From Piper betle (Eukaryota > Streptophyta > Magnoliopsida > Piperales > Piperaceae): a stretch of 64,000 nt of DNA. A program made the position numbers and the translations under genes. The stretch is taken from positions 25,377 to 89,376 of the forward strand of contig JAURVB010014522.1 of NCBI GenBank assembly GCA_033002965.1. The letters are read 5' to 3'. Positions 12,245 to 23,285 of the stretch are shown here, piece after piece (within the stretch, counting starts at the first letter, position 1; the number at the start of each line of letters is the position of its first letter). The notes beneath the pieces were generated by a model that was not told where the DNA came from, did no database searches, and worked only from the letters and a program-made list of their open reading frames with translations.

Positions 12245-13330
12245 TGTGAGATCCCTCAACTTAGTCCCACATCTAATACCTACTGGGAAAAGATCCTGTT
12301 TATAAGTGGGAATGGACTATAGATCTTTAACTTCCGGGGTACCCATTTTAAAGAAATGACTTAGCCCATTACGTTGCACTTTGGGCTGGGTCGTTACAAA
12401 TGGTATCAGAGCCGACCTGGTTCCGTGTTAGATGGTGGGCTGGATTAGAAACGTTGGCTAGGCTGCCGGTCACGGGCCAGAAGGTCGTGGGCTGGGGCTA
12501 GCAACGGGCCAAGAATAGGCATTTCGGGGACGAAATTCCCTAAGGTGGGTGGATTGTGAGATCCCTCAACTTAGTCCTACATCTAATACCTACTGGGAGA
12601 AGATCCTGTTTATAAGTGGGAATGGACTAGAGATCTTTAACTTCCGGGGTACCCATTTTAAAGAAATGACTTAGCCCATTACGTTGCACTTTGGGCTGGG
12701 TCGTTATAAATGGTATCAGAGCCGACCTGGTTCCGTGTTAGATGGTGGGCTGGATTAGAAACGTTGGCTAGGCTGCCGGTCACGGGCCAGAAAGGTCGTG
12801 GGCTGGGGCTAGCAACGGGCCAAGAATAGGCATTTCGGGGACGAAATTCCCTAAGGTGGGTGGATTGTGAGATCCCTCAACTTAGTCCCACATCTAATAC
12901 CTACTGGGAAAAGATCCTGTTTATAAGTGGGAATGGACTATAGATCTTTAACTTTCGGGGTACCCATTTTAAGAAATGACTTAGCCCATTACGTTGCACT
13001 TTGGGCTGGGTCGCTACAAATGGTATCAGAGCCGACCTGGTTCCGTGTTAGATGGTGGGCTGGATTAGAAACGTTGGCTAGGCTGCCGGTCACCGAGCCA
13101 GAAAGGTCGTGGGCTGGGGCTAGCAACGAGCCAAGAATAGGCATTTCAGGGACAAAATTCCCTAAGGTGGGTGGATTGTGAGATCCCTCAACTTAGTCCC
13201 ACATCTAATACCTACTGGGAGAAGATCCTGTTTATAAGTGAGAATGGACTATAGATCTTTAACTTCCGGGGTACCCATTTTAAAGAAATGACTTAGCCCA
13301 TTACGTTGCACTTTGGGCTGGGTCGTTACA
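12245..13330 (+). mobile_element. Tandem TRIM array: four LTRs and three internal regions
   Basis: Terminal-repeat retrotransposon in miniature. LTRs of 153-154 bp lie at 12245-12398, 12555-12708, 12866-13018 and 13177-13330. Each starts TGTGAGATCC and ends GGTCGTTACA or a close variant (LTR 2 ends TATA). After each of the first three comes AA and TGGTATCAGAGC (12401, 12711, 13021), the primer-binding site complementary to initiator-Met tRNA. Each internal region is about 156 bp and ends with CTAAGGTGGGTGGAT, a polypurine-like tract, directly before the next LTR. The whole array is flanked by AAATC at 12240-12244 and 13331-13335, a perfect 5-bp target duplication. There is no coding capacity, so proteins must come from another element. 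Confidence 0.93.
12521..12536 (+). promoter_or_regulatory. Pre-PPT palindrome in the TRIM
   Basis: ATTTCGGGGACGAAAT: ATTTCG and CGAAAT pair around GGGA. The identical 16 bases occur at 46904-46919, just upstream of the polypurine tract of the complete chromovirus. It also appears in the later TRIM units with one or two changes. Confidence 0.7.
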
Positions 13331-13335
13331 AAATC

Positions 13336-13586
13336 AATCTATGTCATCCTCCTAATTTCATTATGCAATGATATCCATGACTATGAAATAAAAATTAAAT
13401 CAATAGATGGTGATGTATAACTAATGCCAGTGCCAACAACGGTGATGGCGGTTGCCATCAGCATGACTACTGATTGGCCAAGGCAGGGGCTAGGCACATG
13501 GCTCGGGCGTGAAGAAGGCATCTAGCCAAAGCAATGACGGCAGCAGGTCCCTGACGAGGGCCACATAGGGTCAATTTGGCGAGGGT
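13336..13586. other. Unassigned spacer
   Basis: Short non-LTR stretch between the TRIM array and the G-family LTR. The second half is GC-rich (ACGGTGATGGCGGTTGCC region). No gene recognised. Confidence 0.4.
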
Positions 13587-15325
13587 TGTAAAACCCGGGT
13601 TGTCCACTTGAGGGTTTTTACTATCGATTCGGTTGTTATCTGAATCGAGTTAGTAGGGTCCGGCCCTTCTTCCCATGTTTCGTATATAATATGTTGTAAG
13701 TTGCCCGGCCTTAGCCTCCTTCAGCATTTGGAATGCATGTTTTGGATGCGGCACACTCGACTTTTTAATTTTGGTCCAATTTAACCATGTATAGTTTGAT
13801 GTTAGGACCGTGTCCCTTGCGTGTCTTTTTATGCTTGCTATGTGTTTGATAACCTTTCGGACCGTCCTAACCCCTTATGGGACATGCAGTGCAATTCCCG
13901 AGGTGGACCCGATTGTTTTAAGGTAAAAACCCTAAGTTTTTGGGTTTTCAGATAACCCAACTCATACCTCTTTTAGCTCTCATACTTCTTCAGCTAACCC
14001 AACTCATTCATCTATAGGTATGACACCTATACCTCTATAGGTATGATACCCATACCTCTATAGGAATGGCACTCATACCTCTATAGGTATGACACCTATA
14101 CCTCTATAGGAATGACACCCATACCTCTATAGGTATGACACCCATTCCTCTATGACATCACCAAGCCAACTCATACTTTTATAGATATGGCATCCATACC
14201 TCTATAGGTATGACACCCATATCTATGACATCACCAAACCAACCACCATTTTTCTATAAAATCCACCCCTTCCATCACCTTTTCACCATTTCTCCTTCCC
14301 TCCCCACCTCCAACAACTTTCTTCTACTCTCTTTGGCCTTCTTCTTCCTCCTTGGAGCTCCAAGCAACCCCTCCACCTTCTTAACATCCTTGGGTGGTAG
14401 GCTTTGAGCTTCGATGCCTCAAAAGACCTCCCCTTAGTCTTCACTCATTAGCATCAGGTTTGGGCTGCCACTGTTTCTAGTTGTTTGATATGAATTGCTT
14501 GTATGATTCCAAGAATTTATTTTTAGAACATTTTTACCATGTATATCTGAACGTTAGGAGAATTTTGAGTACCAATGTATCATATTTAGCCAACTAGATA
14601 AATATATATGGTTTTTATAATGCATGTAGGTCACTGATATGCACCATTTCAGTATAAAAATCATATCTTGCCATTCTGATGTTCCATTTACACGATCCTT
14701 ATTTTGTTGCACTCACAACATGTAGATCTATAACTTTTATGTTGGGTGTTTTACCTTTCCAGCCCTAGAATATGCATGTATGAGGGTAGAAAGTTAGGAA
14801 AGGTGGCCACTTGGACCATTATGGTGTTATAAGCGCTCCTTTCTCAAATTTTTACTCTCTGACCTTATAGAATCTTGTAAAATTATATGATACTTCACCA
14901 ATTGTGTACTTGAAAGATGTAAATTTTGGGAATGGTTAAAAATCATCTAGGTAAGTTTTATAGGTATTTACTAGGATAGTGTGAAGATGCTGGTTGAAAA
15001 CCCTATTTTTCACTCCATTTGTAAATTACCTTAAAATAGGTTGACGGTGTTGGATTTTAGTAAAAATTGGTCCAAACCTTAAAATATGTCTCAGCAGCAC
15101 TGTGACCAATTTTGGGACCATTTGGTTTGGGTAGCTCCCAATTTTATTTGTAAATTTCAAATCTATTAGGGTCTAGATAGCCCCAGAAACAACCCATCTA
15201 GTGACCCAAATTGTAAAATACACTTAAGCCTATTTATAAAGTAACTATTTCCTAGCTCTTACTAGTCTAAAACTCAATGTTAGCTAACTAGGCCCACTGA
15301 CCCAAGCCCATTTCGAGTCTTGTGG
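13587..15325 (+). mobile_element. G-family 5' LTR, 3' end missing
   Basis: Starts TGTAAAACCCGGGTTG and runs parallel to the complete LTR at 17289-20050 as far as its CAAGCCCATTTCGAGTC block (about 15315), where it is cut and joined to inverted pol sequence. It includes the palindromic minisatellite at 13960-14220. No target duplication can be matched with the far end of the element (AGGGT against TGGTT). Confidence 0.75.
13960..14225. repeat. Palindromic minisatellite, CATACCTCTATAGGTATG-type units
   Basis: Around ten copies of a 20-24 bp unit in which CATACCTCTATAGG(T/A)ATG is close to self-complementary. Related shorter arrays occupy the same LTR position at 17650-17890 and, inverted, at 2440-2690. 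Confidence 0.85.
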
Positions 15326-16002
15326 TAGTTTTGCTCATGCACTTTCAACTACCGGGAAGCACAGGCTATGACTCTGCCTCTATGCATCAGCACACAACCT
15401 AGCTCTACACCGGAGGCATCATTGTATACCACAAAATCATCATGGCCATCTGCTAAACTCAACACCGATGTGGTAGTGAGTTTCTCCTTCAGAGTTTAGA
15501 AACTCCGCTCACATGCGTCGGTCCACATGAAGCGTTCGTCCTTCTTGGTCAGCCATGTGAGAGGGTCTACCAGAGAAGAGAAACCTTGTATGAAGTTTCG
15601 ATAGTAACCGGCCAATCCCAGAAAACTCCGTATCTTTGTGACGGTAATAGGTCATTCCCATCTCAATACTACCTCGACCTTGGCTAGATCCACTGCAATT
15701 CAAGCCGCTGATACTACATGTCCCAAAAGACAACCTCGGACAACCAAAACTCACACTTGGAGAGCTTTGCATAGAGGTAGTGCTCCTGTAGGGTCTACAA
15801 AGCAACCCTCAAGTGTGTCTTGTGCTCCTCTCTGGACCTCGAGTAAATCAGGATGTCATCTACAAATACAATCACAAATTGGTCCAAGTATGGCCAGAAT
15901 AGCCAGTTCATGAGATCCATGAATGCTGCCGGTGCATTTGTCATCCCGAAAGGCGTGGCTAAGAACTCATAGTGCCCATACCGAGTCCTAAAGGCTGTCT
16001 TT
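15326..16002 (-). pseudogene. Ty3/gypsy reverse transcriptase-RNase H fragment, inverted within its element
   Basis: Minus-strand translation starts at 16002 with [18 protein letters not shown] RT sequence, passes the catalytic region with [10 protein letters not shown] and an [18 protein letters not shown] block around 15600, and ends in RNase H (NDASGVELGCVLMH at about 15430, then LKVHEQ). Frames are interrupted by stops, for example inside TDACERSF. It is on the opposite strand from the integrase that follows and from both flanking LTRs, so the internal region was inverted after insertion. Confidence 0.8.
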
Positions 16003-17192
16003 GGTATTGTGTCGCGATGTCTTGTTTATCAACAGGTCAAGATTGAGCACCAGAAACCAGGTGGTTTGTTGCAGCCATTACCACCGCCAGAGTGGAAGTG
16101 GGATTGCATCACGTGCGACTTTGTTACACATCTATCCCCTTCCAAGTGACAAATGGATGCAATATGGGTTGTTGTCAATAGGTTGACGAAATCGGCCCAC
16201 TTTATACTGATTCATATTACCAATCCTATATCTACATTGGCTAGATTATACTGAGACCAAATAGTTAGACTCCACAGAGTTCCTAAGGAGATTGTATCAG
16301 ATAGGGACCAGATTCACCTCTTCCTTTTGGAGATCTTTCCATCGAGAACTTGGGATGGAGACCAAGTTTAGTACAGCCTATCATCCACTGACTGATGGCC
16401 AATCCAAGAGGACAATTTAGATCCTGGAGTACTTGCTCTGGTCGTGTGTGATGGACTTCGGTGGACCATGGGAGTAGCATCTTCCTTTAGTGGAGTTTGT
16501 ATATAACAATAGCTACCAGGCCAGCATAGGAATGGCACCCTTCAAGGCATTGTATGGTAGGCTATCTAGGTCACCTTCATGTTGGCTAGAGGGCGGTGAG
16601 CAGTTGATAGTAGGCCCAGAGTTGCTCAGGGTTGCCAAAGGATAGTTGAGTTGATTAGGCAAAGGCTTATGGTAGCTCAGGATAGACGACGTCTTATGCA
16701 GATCAAAGGTGCAGGGACATTAGTTTCGCCCCTGGAGATCACATTTTCCTAAAAGTCTCACCAATTGAAGGAGGTGTGTGTTTTGGGAGGCTGAGCAAAC
16801 TGAGCCTAAGGTACATTGGCCCATTTGAGGTGTTGAGGTGTGTTGGAGAGGTTGCATATGAGCTTGCACTCCCACCCAGTCTATCAGCAGTGCATCCGGT
16901 GTTCCATGTATCTATGCTAAAGAAGTACGTGCCTGATGGATCACACCAACTTGAGTATGATCAGCTCGGCGTCTGACCCAACCTTTCTTATGAGGAGGAG
17001 GCTATGCAAATTCTCGACCGTTCTGTGAAGACTCTCTATAGGAAAGAAGTACATTTGGTGAAGGTACTTTGTGGAAGGGTGTTGAGGAGGCCACTTGGGA
17101 GCGTAAGGACTAGATGCGGCAATGTGTCCCCAGACTCTTCCTTGCGGAGGACGACGACTCGAAGTATTATCACCCTTCCGTATTTTGGTTGA
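16003..17192 (+). pseudogene. Ty3/gypsy integrase with chromodomain-type tail, frameshifted
   Basis: Begins inside the HHCC zinc domain ([22 protein letters not shown]), then a CITCDFV segment with the first catalytic Asp, the SDRDQIH-like second Asp region (about 16300), and an AYHP(L)TDGQS block near 16380. The C-terminal part at 16776-16976 reads RYIGPFEVLR, ELALPPSLSAVHPVFHVSML and a chromodomain-like ILDRSVKTL...KEVHLVKVL at 17010-17070. Several frameshifts and stops. Ends at the polypurine tract before the LTR at 17289. Confidence 0.85.
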
Positions 17193-17274
17193 GTGCTATT
17201 GTATGTTTTATGTTGTATGTTGTGGCGTGTTTATGTGTGTGTAAACCCCTAGGAAATTCCAGGGCAAAATTCCT

Positions 17275-17288
17275 AAAGTGGGAGAGGT
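17275..17288 (+). promoter_or_regulatory. Polypurine tract of the G element
   Basis: AAAGTGGGAGAGGT immediately precedes the TGTAAAACC start of the 3' LTR; its position and composition are those of the plus-strand primer. This fixes the LTR orientation as plus. Confidence 0.75.
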
Positions 17289-20050
17289 TGTAAAACCTGG
17301 GCTATCTGCCCGATGGTTTTTACTATCAGTTCGGTTGTTACTTGAATCGAGTTAGTATGGGCCCTTCTTGTTGTGTTTCATACATAATATACTGTAAGTT
17401 GCCCGGCCTTAGCCTCCTTCGGCGTTCAGAACGCCTGTTTGGATGCAGCATGCCCGAATTTTTAATTTTGGTCCAATTTAATCATGTATATTTAGATGTT
17501 AGGAATGTGTCCCTCGTATGTCTTTAATATGCTTGCCAAGAGTTTGATAACCTTTCTAACCATCCTAACCCCTTTTGGGACCTGTAGTGCAATTCTCAGA
17601 GGTGGACTTGATTGTTTTAGGGTAAAAACATAAGTTTTTGGGTTTTGAAATAACCCAACCCATACCTCTTTTAGCTAACCTGACCCATACTTCTTTAGCT
17701 AACCCAACGCATACATCTATAGGTATGACACCTATACCTTTATAAGTATGACACCTTTACCTCTATAAGGAATGACACTCATACCTCATAGGTATGACAC
17801 CCATTCCTCTATGACATCGCTAAGCCAACCCATACTTCTATAAGTATGGCATCCACACATTTATAGGTATGGCACCGATGTCTATGACATCACCAAACCA
17901 ACCACCATTTTTTTATTAAATCCACCCCTTCCCTCACCTTTTTACCTTTTCTCCTTCCCTCCTCACCTCTAACAACTTTCTTCTACTCTCTTTGGTTTAA
18001 AAATCATACCTTATCATTCTGATGTACCATTTACACGATCCTTATTCTTTTGCACTCACAACATGTGGATCTATAACTTTTATGTTGGGTGTTTTACCAG
18101 CCATGCCCTAGAATATGCATGTACGAGGGTAAAAAGTGAGGAAAGGGGGCGACTTGGACCATTATGGTGATATAAGTGCTCTTTTCATAAATTTTTACTC
18201 TATGACCTTGTAGAATCTGTTGATGCATAGCATTCTATATTTTTCATGGTAATGTTATGAGTTTTTGGTAAAAGTTTAATCCTAATATAAACCCATAACT
18301 ACGCCTTGTATTTCCTGTGTAATTATGACTATGAGCATGATCTGTGATTGTGTGGTATTTCAAGCCATGAATTTTAAACTAATAAAATCTTGTAAAATTA
18401 TATGATACTTCACTAATTGTCTGCTTGAATGATGTAAATTTTGGGAATGGTTAAAAATCATCTAGGTAAGTTTTATAGGTATTTACTAGGATAGTGTGAA
18501 GATGCTGGTTGAAAACCCTAGTTTTTCACTCCATTTGTAAATTACCTTAAAATAGGTTGACGGTGTTGGATTTTAGTAAAAATTGGTACAAACCTTAAAA
18601 TATGTTTCAGTAGGACTATGACCACTGGACCAATTTTGGGACCATTTGGGTAGGCTCCCATTTTTATTTGTAAATTTGAAATCTTTTTGGGTCTAGATAG
18701 CCCCAGAAACAGCCCATCCAGTGACCCCAATTGTAAAATCCACATAGGCCTATTTACCAATTAAATATTTCCTAGCTATTATTAGTCTAAAACTCAGTGT
18801 GTTAGTTAACTAGGCCCACCGACCCAAGCCCATTTCGAGTCCTCTAGCCCATGAACCAATAGTTACAAAATTGGTGCGTAGCACAAGAATACTGTTCCAA
18901 CACCTTAGGGCCAACCACAATGGGCCTTTTCCCCTTGTTTGGCCTATGGGACAGCCATGGTGGAATTTACCAATGAACCATAGTGTGTAAAGGACAATCC
19001 ATCTAAATTTCAGCCCATTTGGACATTAGATTAAAAACCATAGGATTGATTAAAACCTACTAAGTGAACATGAAACCAAAACTTTAATGAAGTTACTTAA
19101 TGATGTTTAACACTTCAATTAAGACCTAATTAAAATAATAAAGTGATGATAAGTGTTGAGCTTGTGTAGAGGCTTTGCCTCGTTTTACTTGCTGACGTGA
19201 CCCGATTCTTTTTCAGTTCCATCTCCATGCTAGGTATCGCGGGTGAGCTCACCGACTATAATACGGAGCTCTACTCATCCATGTCTATAGGACTCTCCCT
19301 CTCTGGTTGACTCTTTGCGTGTCGAGTTTAATAGTGTTTTATACAAAGGGCAGCATCGGCGGTGTTTTATCGGATCCCTCAGATTGTTGTGCCATTTAGC
19401 CTTGTTTTCTACACATGTTAAATAAAACTGTAAGGATGAGATCCCTTGTTGGTTTTTGATCTTGAGCTCCAGAAATTTATGATACAAGCCTCTTCCCTAA
19501 GCCTATTATATAAGTACGCGCATTTTTATGGATTTCACGAATAAGAGAGTGAGTGGTATGGAGATATGGAAGATGTGAGGGCGTAAGCATTGTATGTTTG
19601 AATATGATAATGAGCCATGCGTGCGAGCCCGCACTTGCTTAAGTATGTTTGCTTACCGCCCAGTGTGAGGCAATCTTGAAGTTTCATAAGTTTTCGTGGA
19701 TAATGAAATACCCATTTGCTAGTTTGTATTAGTTATTTTTTGGACAAGTAACATTTTTACTTTTCATATAATATATGTAGGTCCTGGAATCTTGATTTGA
19801 CTTTGGTGGGAGGATAGATAAACACTACACACACTTGAGCTAAACGCAGTTATTTACTTTCTTACTTTTATTTATGTTCGATGTGTTTTGACGTGTATTT
19901 AACAGTGTCTTTCATTCTCATGACACCAAGAAGGTTGTTTCGATCTATTTTATCGATCGAGTCGTACCAACCAACAACTTTAAACATGACTCAACTTGAT
20001 CACAACATTTTTGATTTGGTTCTTAAGTGAACTGACATTGGGGTGTTACA
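17289..20050 (+). mobile_element. Complete G-family 3' LTR (2762 bp)
   Basis: TGTAAAACCTGGGC at 17289 to GGGGTGTTACA at 20050, with inverted TGTAA/TTACA ends. This is the best reference copy of the family in the window; all other G fragments can be placed on it. A poly-T/AT-rich centre (18200-18800) is followed by a GTCGAGTTTAATAGTGTTTTATA block that recurs at 29168, inverted at 21860, and elsewhere. Confidence 0.85.
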
Positions 20051-20338
20051 TGGTTGTGCATGTAGGTAGGGTAGGGTGAGGGTAAAGAGGAGAGTCTGTC
20101 TGAGGTGACAATCAATTGATGATGACGGCGGGGCATTGCCGGTGACAGCACTGAAGAGGGCTTGGCTAAGGGAAAGATAGGAAGTGGTGAGCAAGGTTGG
20201 GGAAAGGGAAGGTCAAAGAGGAAGGGCCTGACCAAACGGGGGCAACCAATGGCGGCGGCACTCCAAGAAAATAGGCCCGGTAGTGAACAGAGGATGAAGG
20301 TGAGAGAAAGTGGAGGAGGAAGGAGGAGGGATAGAGGA
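20051..20338. repeat. G-rich spacer related to 3054-3358
   Basis: Lies between the end of one LTR (20050) and the inverted end of another (20339). GA-rich with a CCAATGGCGGCGGCACTCC core similar to 3130-3150. No gene recognised. Confidence 0.35.
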
Positions 20339-22426
20339 TGTAACACCCCAATTCGGTCCAAAGGAATGAACTGAATCATTATAGTATAATTTGGAAGCTA
20401 CTCATTGGGCAATCACATATAGACTTTACAGAAGCGTATCTCAACCCTCCGTGGAGGCTTAAGACGGAACCAGGCTTAGTTTTCATAGAATGCGTGCAAA
20501 GTTCATACTACAAAGGCAGATTTTAGACTTAAAGGATTCATATATGAACACCCCTAATCATAATAGAGGTATAACCACTCCTACAACTCTGAGCGGTGAG
20601 TTTAAAAATGTGATGATCACTCCCAACTTTAGAAGGAGCACAACCCCGCTATAGTTTTGAGGTTGCATGTTGTTGCATATGTTATATTTTTAATACTTAG
20701 TTCAATTGATTGGCTTAGGTCTTCTTATTAGTTACATGAAGATGATGAGACTATTTAAACAAGGGTCATGGTTACCTGTTCTAAATACCCTACGCGAGAA
20801 AAAATTAAAGCGTTAGGGAATTACATAGCATCATCGAGTATCAGGGCATCAAACCCTAATACCAAGACTTCACATGGGTCTTCAAGTGGTGTGAACCATA
20901 TGCTCCTCCACCCACGATACTCTAACACACAAACAGCCGCAACTAAATACGTTTCGTGTACCTGACTTAGCTCCTCGTCATGTCTCAGGACTCTGGGGCT
21001 TATGTACCTTGCAAACGATGGTTAGCCTTGCCCCAAAGTATTATAACTCCATAGTAAAATATAATAATATAAAGATAACACATACTAGCACAATCATCAT
21101 AGCATAAATCCAAATAGTACAAGGTTTACATAGTTAGGGCATATGTCCATCATCAAGTTATCTACAAAATACATAGTCTAAAGCAAACAACATAGCATAG
21201 GGCCCCCACCACCATCGCCACTGTGGTATTTGATCCATGCACCCACACCGACCAATGCCAGGGAACCTCACCTACATAGAATATAAAACCATGTCAATAA
21301 TCAAATAAATTTGATTACAAGTCTGAATAACTACTGGTAAAATAACAAGCTGGCAAATGGGTATTCCATTACCCATGGAACTTACGAAACTCCAAAATTG
21401 TCTCACACTAGGCGGTAAGCAAACATATTTAAACAAGTGCCAGCTTGCATGCACGGCTAATATTCATATTCATACATACAACATTTACACCCTCACATCC
21501 TCCATATTATACCCGCCACGATACTCGAGTGGCAAAAGAAACAGTTAAGTTAGTGCTACAAATTTCGAAAATGTGCTGCATTACACAGTATCCTCATACA
21601 CCACACTACTTGATGGTTTGAAGGAGTACTAGTGTGGTCCATACATATATCCACACCGCTCACTCTCTTATTCGTGAAATCCATAAAATTGCACGTACTT
21701 ATATAATATAGGTTTCGGGAAGAGGCTTATATCATATATTTTTGGAGCTTCAATTCGAAAACCAATAACGGGTCTCATCCTTGTAGTTTTATTAAACATG
21801 TATAGAAAACACGACTAAATGGCCCGACATCAGAGGGATCAGATAAAACGCCGCCGACACCATCGTATGTCTAAAACAAAGTTAAACTAGACACGCGTGG
21901 AGTCAAGCAAAGATCAAGCAAAGGAGAGTCCTACAAACCTGGATGAGTAGACCTTCGTATTCTAGTTGGTAATCTCACTCGCGATACCTAGCATGGCCAT
22001 AGAACCGAATAAGAGTCGGGTTACAAAGGCACGCAAAATGAGGCAAAGCCTCAACACAAACTCAACACTTAAAATCACTTAATTTTCTTAATTAGGTCCT
22101 AAGTAAAGTGTTAAACCTTATTAGGTAACTTACTTAAGGTTTTGGTTCCATGTTCACTTAGTGGGATTTAATTAATTCTAGGGTTTCTAATCAAATGAGC
22201 AAACGATATGATTTTTTAGATAGACGCAACAATGTCCACATGGGCTGAAATTCAGGTGGGTTGTCCCTTACTCAGTAAGGTGCATAGATAAATTTTACCA
22301 TGGCTGGCCCATGGGCCAATCAAGGGGAACAAGGCCCATTAGGCTCGGCCCTAAGGTGCTAGAACAGTGTTCCTGGGCTGCGCACTAATTTTGTAATTGT
22401 TGGTTCGTGAGCTAGAGGACTCCAAA
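20339..22426 (-). mobile_element. G-family LTR, 3' two-thirds, minus orientation
   Basis: Plus-strand start TGTAACACCCC is the inverted 3' end of the family. The copy runs to 22426 where a second minus-strand LTR end (TGTAACACCCTG) begins within its GAGGACTC(G)AAATG block, so the second copy cut the first or inserted into it. Confidence 0.75.
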
Positions 22427-23285
22427 TGTAACACCCTGATTTCGGTTCACTTAATAACCGAATCAGAAATGTTACGATCGAGTTGAGTCATGTTTGAAGT
22501 TGTTGGTTGATAAGACTCGATTGATAAAATAGATCGAAACAACTCACTTGGTGTCATGAGAATGGAAGACATTGTTAAATACGCATCAAAATACATCAAA
22601 TACAAGTAAAGGTAAGAAAATAAATAATTGCACCAAGCTCAAGTGTGTGTAGTGTTTATCTGTCCTTTCACCAAAGTCGACTCAGGATTTGCAAGACCTA
22701 CATATATTATATGAAAAACGTTAGTAATAAGTATTACTGGTCCGAAAAATAACTAATATAATCTGGCAAATGGGTATTCCATTACCCACGAAAACTTATG
22801 AAAATTCAAAATTGCCTCACACTAGATAGTAAGCAAACATACATAAACAAGTGCGGGCTCGCATGCACAACTAATGTTCATATTCATGCATACAATGCTT
22901 ACACCCACACACCTTCCATATCACGTGCCATGGTATTCAAGTGGCAAAAGGAATAGTTAAGTTAGTGCTACAAATTCCGGAAATGTACTGCATTACACAG
23001 TACCCTAATACGCAACACTATCTCAGGGTTTGAAGGAGTACTAATGCGATCCATACATATCTCGTACCACTCAATCTCTTGTTCATGAAATCCATAAAAA
23101 TGTGTGTACTTATATAATAGGCATAGGGAAGAGGCTTGTATCATAAATTTCAGGAGCTCAAGATTGGAAACCAACAAGGATTTCATCCTTGTTGTTTTAT
23201 TAAACATGTGTAGAAAACATGATTAATAACCCGACATTGGAGGGATTCGATAAAATGGCGCCAATGTCATCTTACATCTAAAACA
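22427..23285 (-). mobile_element. Nested G-family LTR 3' fragment, minus orientation
   Basis: Opens TGTAACACCCTGATTTCGG on the plus strand and matches the last 850 bp of the 17289-20050 LTR in reverse. It stops at 23285 in the TACATCTAAAACA block, joined directly to plus-strand pol sequence. Confidence 0.7.

Noticed and set aside
12401..12412. TGGTATCAGAGC taken as part of a tRNA gene
   Set aside because: It is the complement of a tRNA 3' end positioned two bases after an LTR, i.e. a primer-binding site; no cloverleaf around it.
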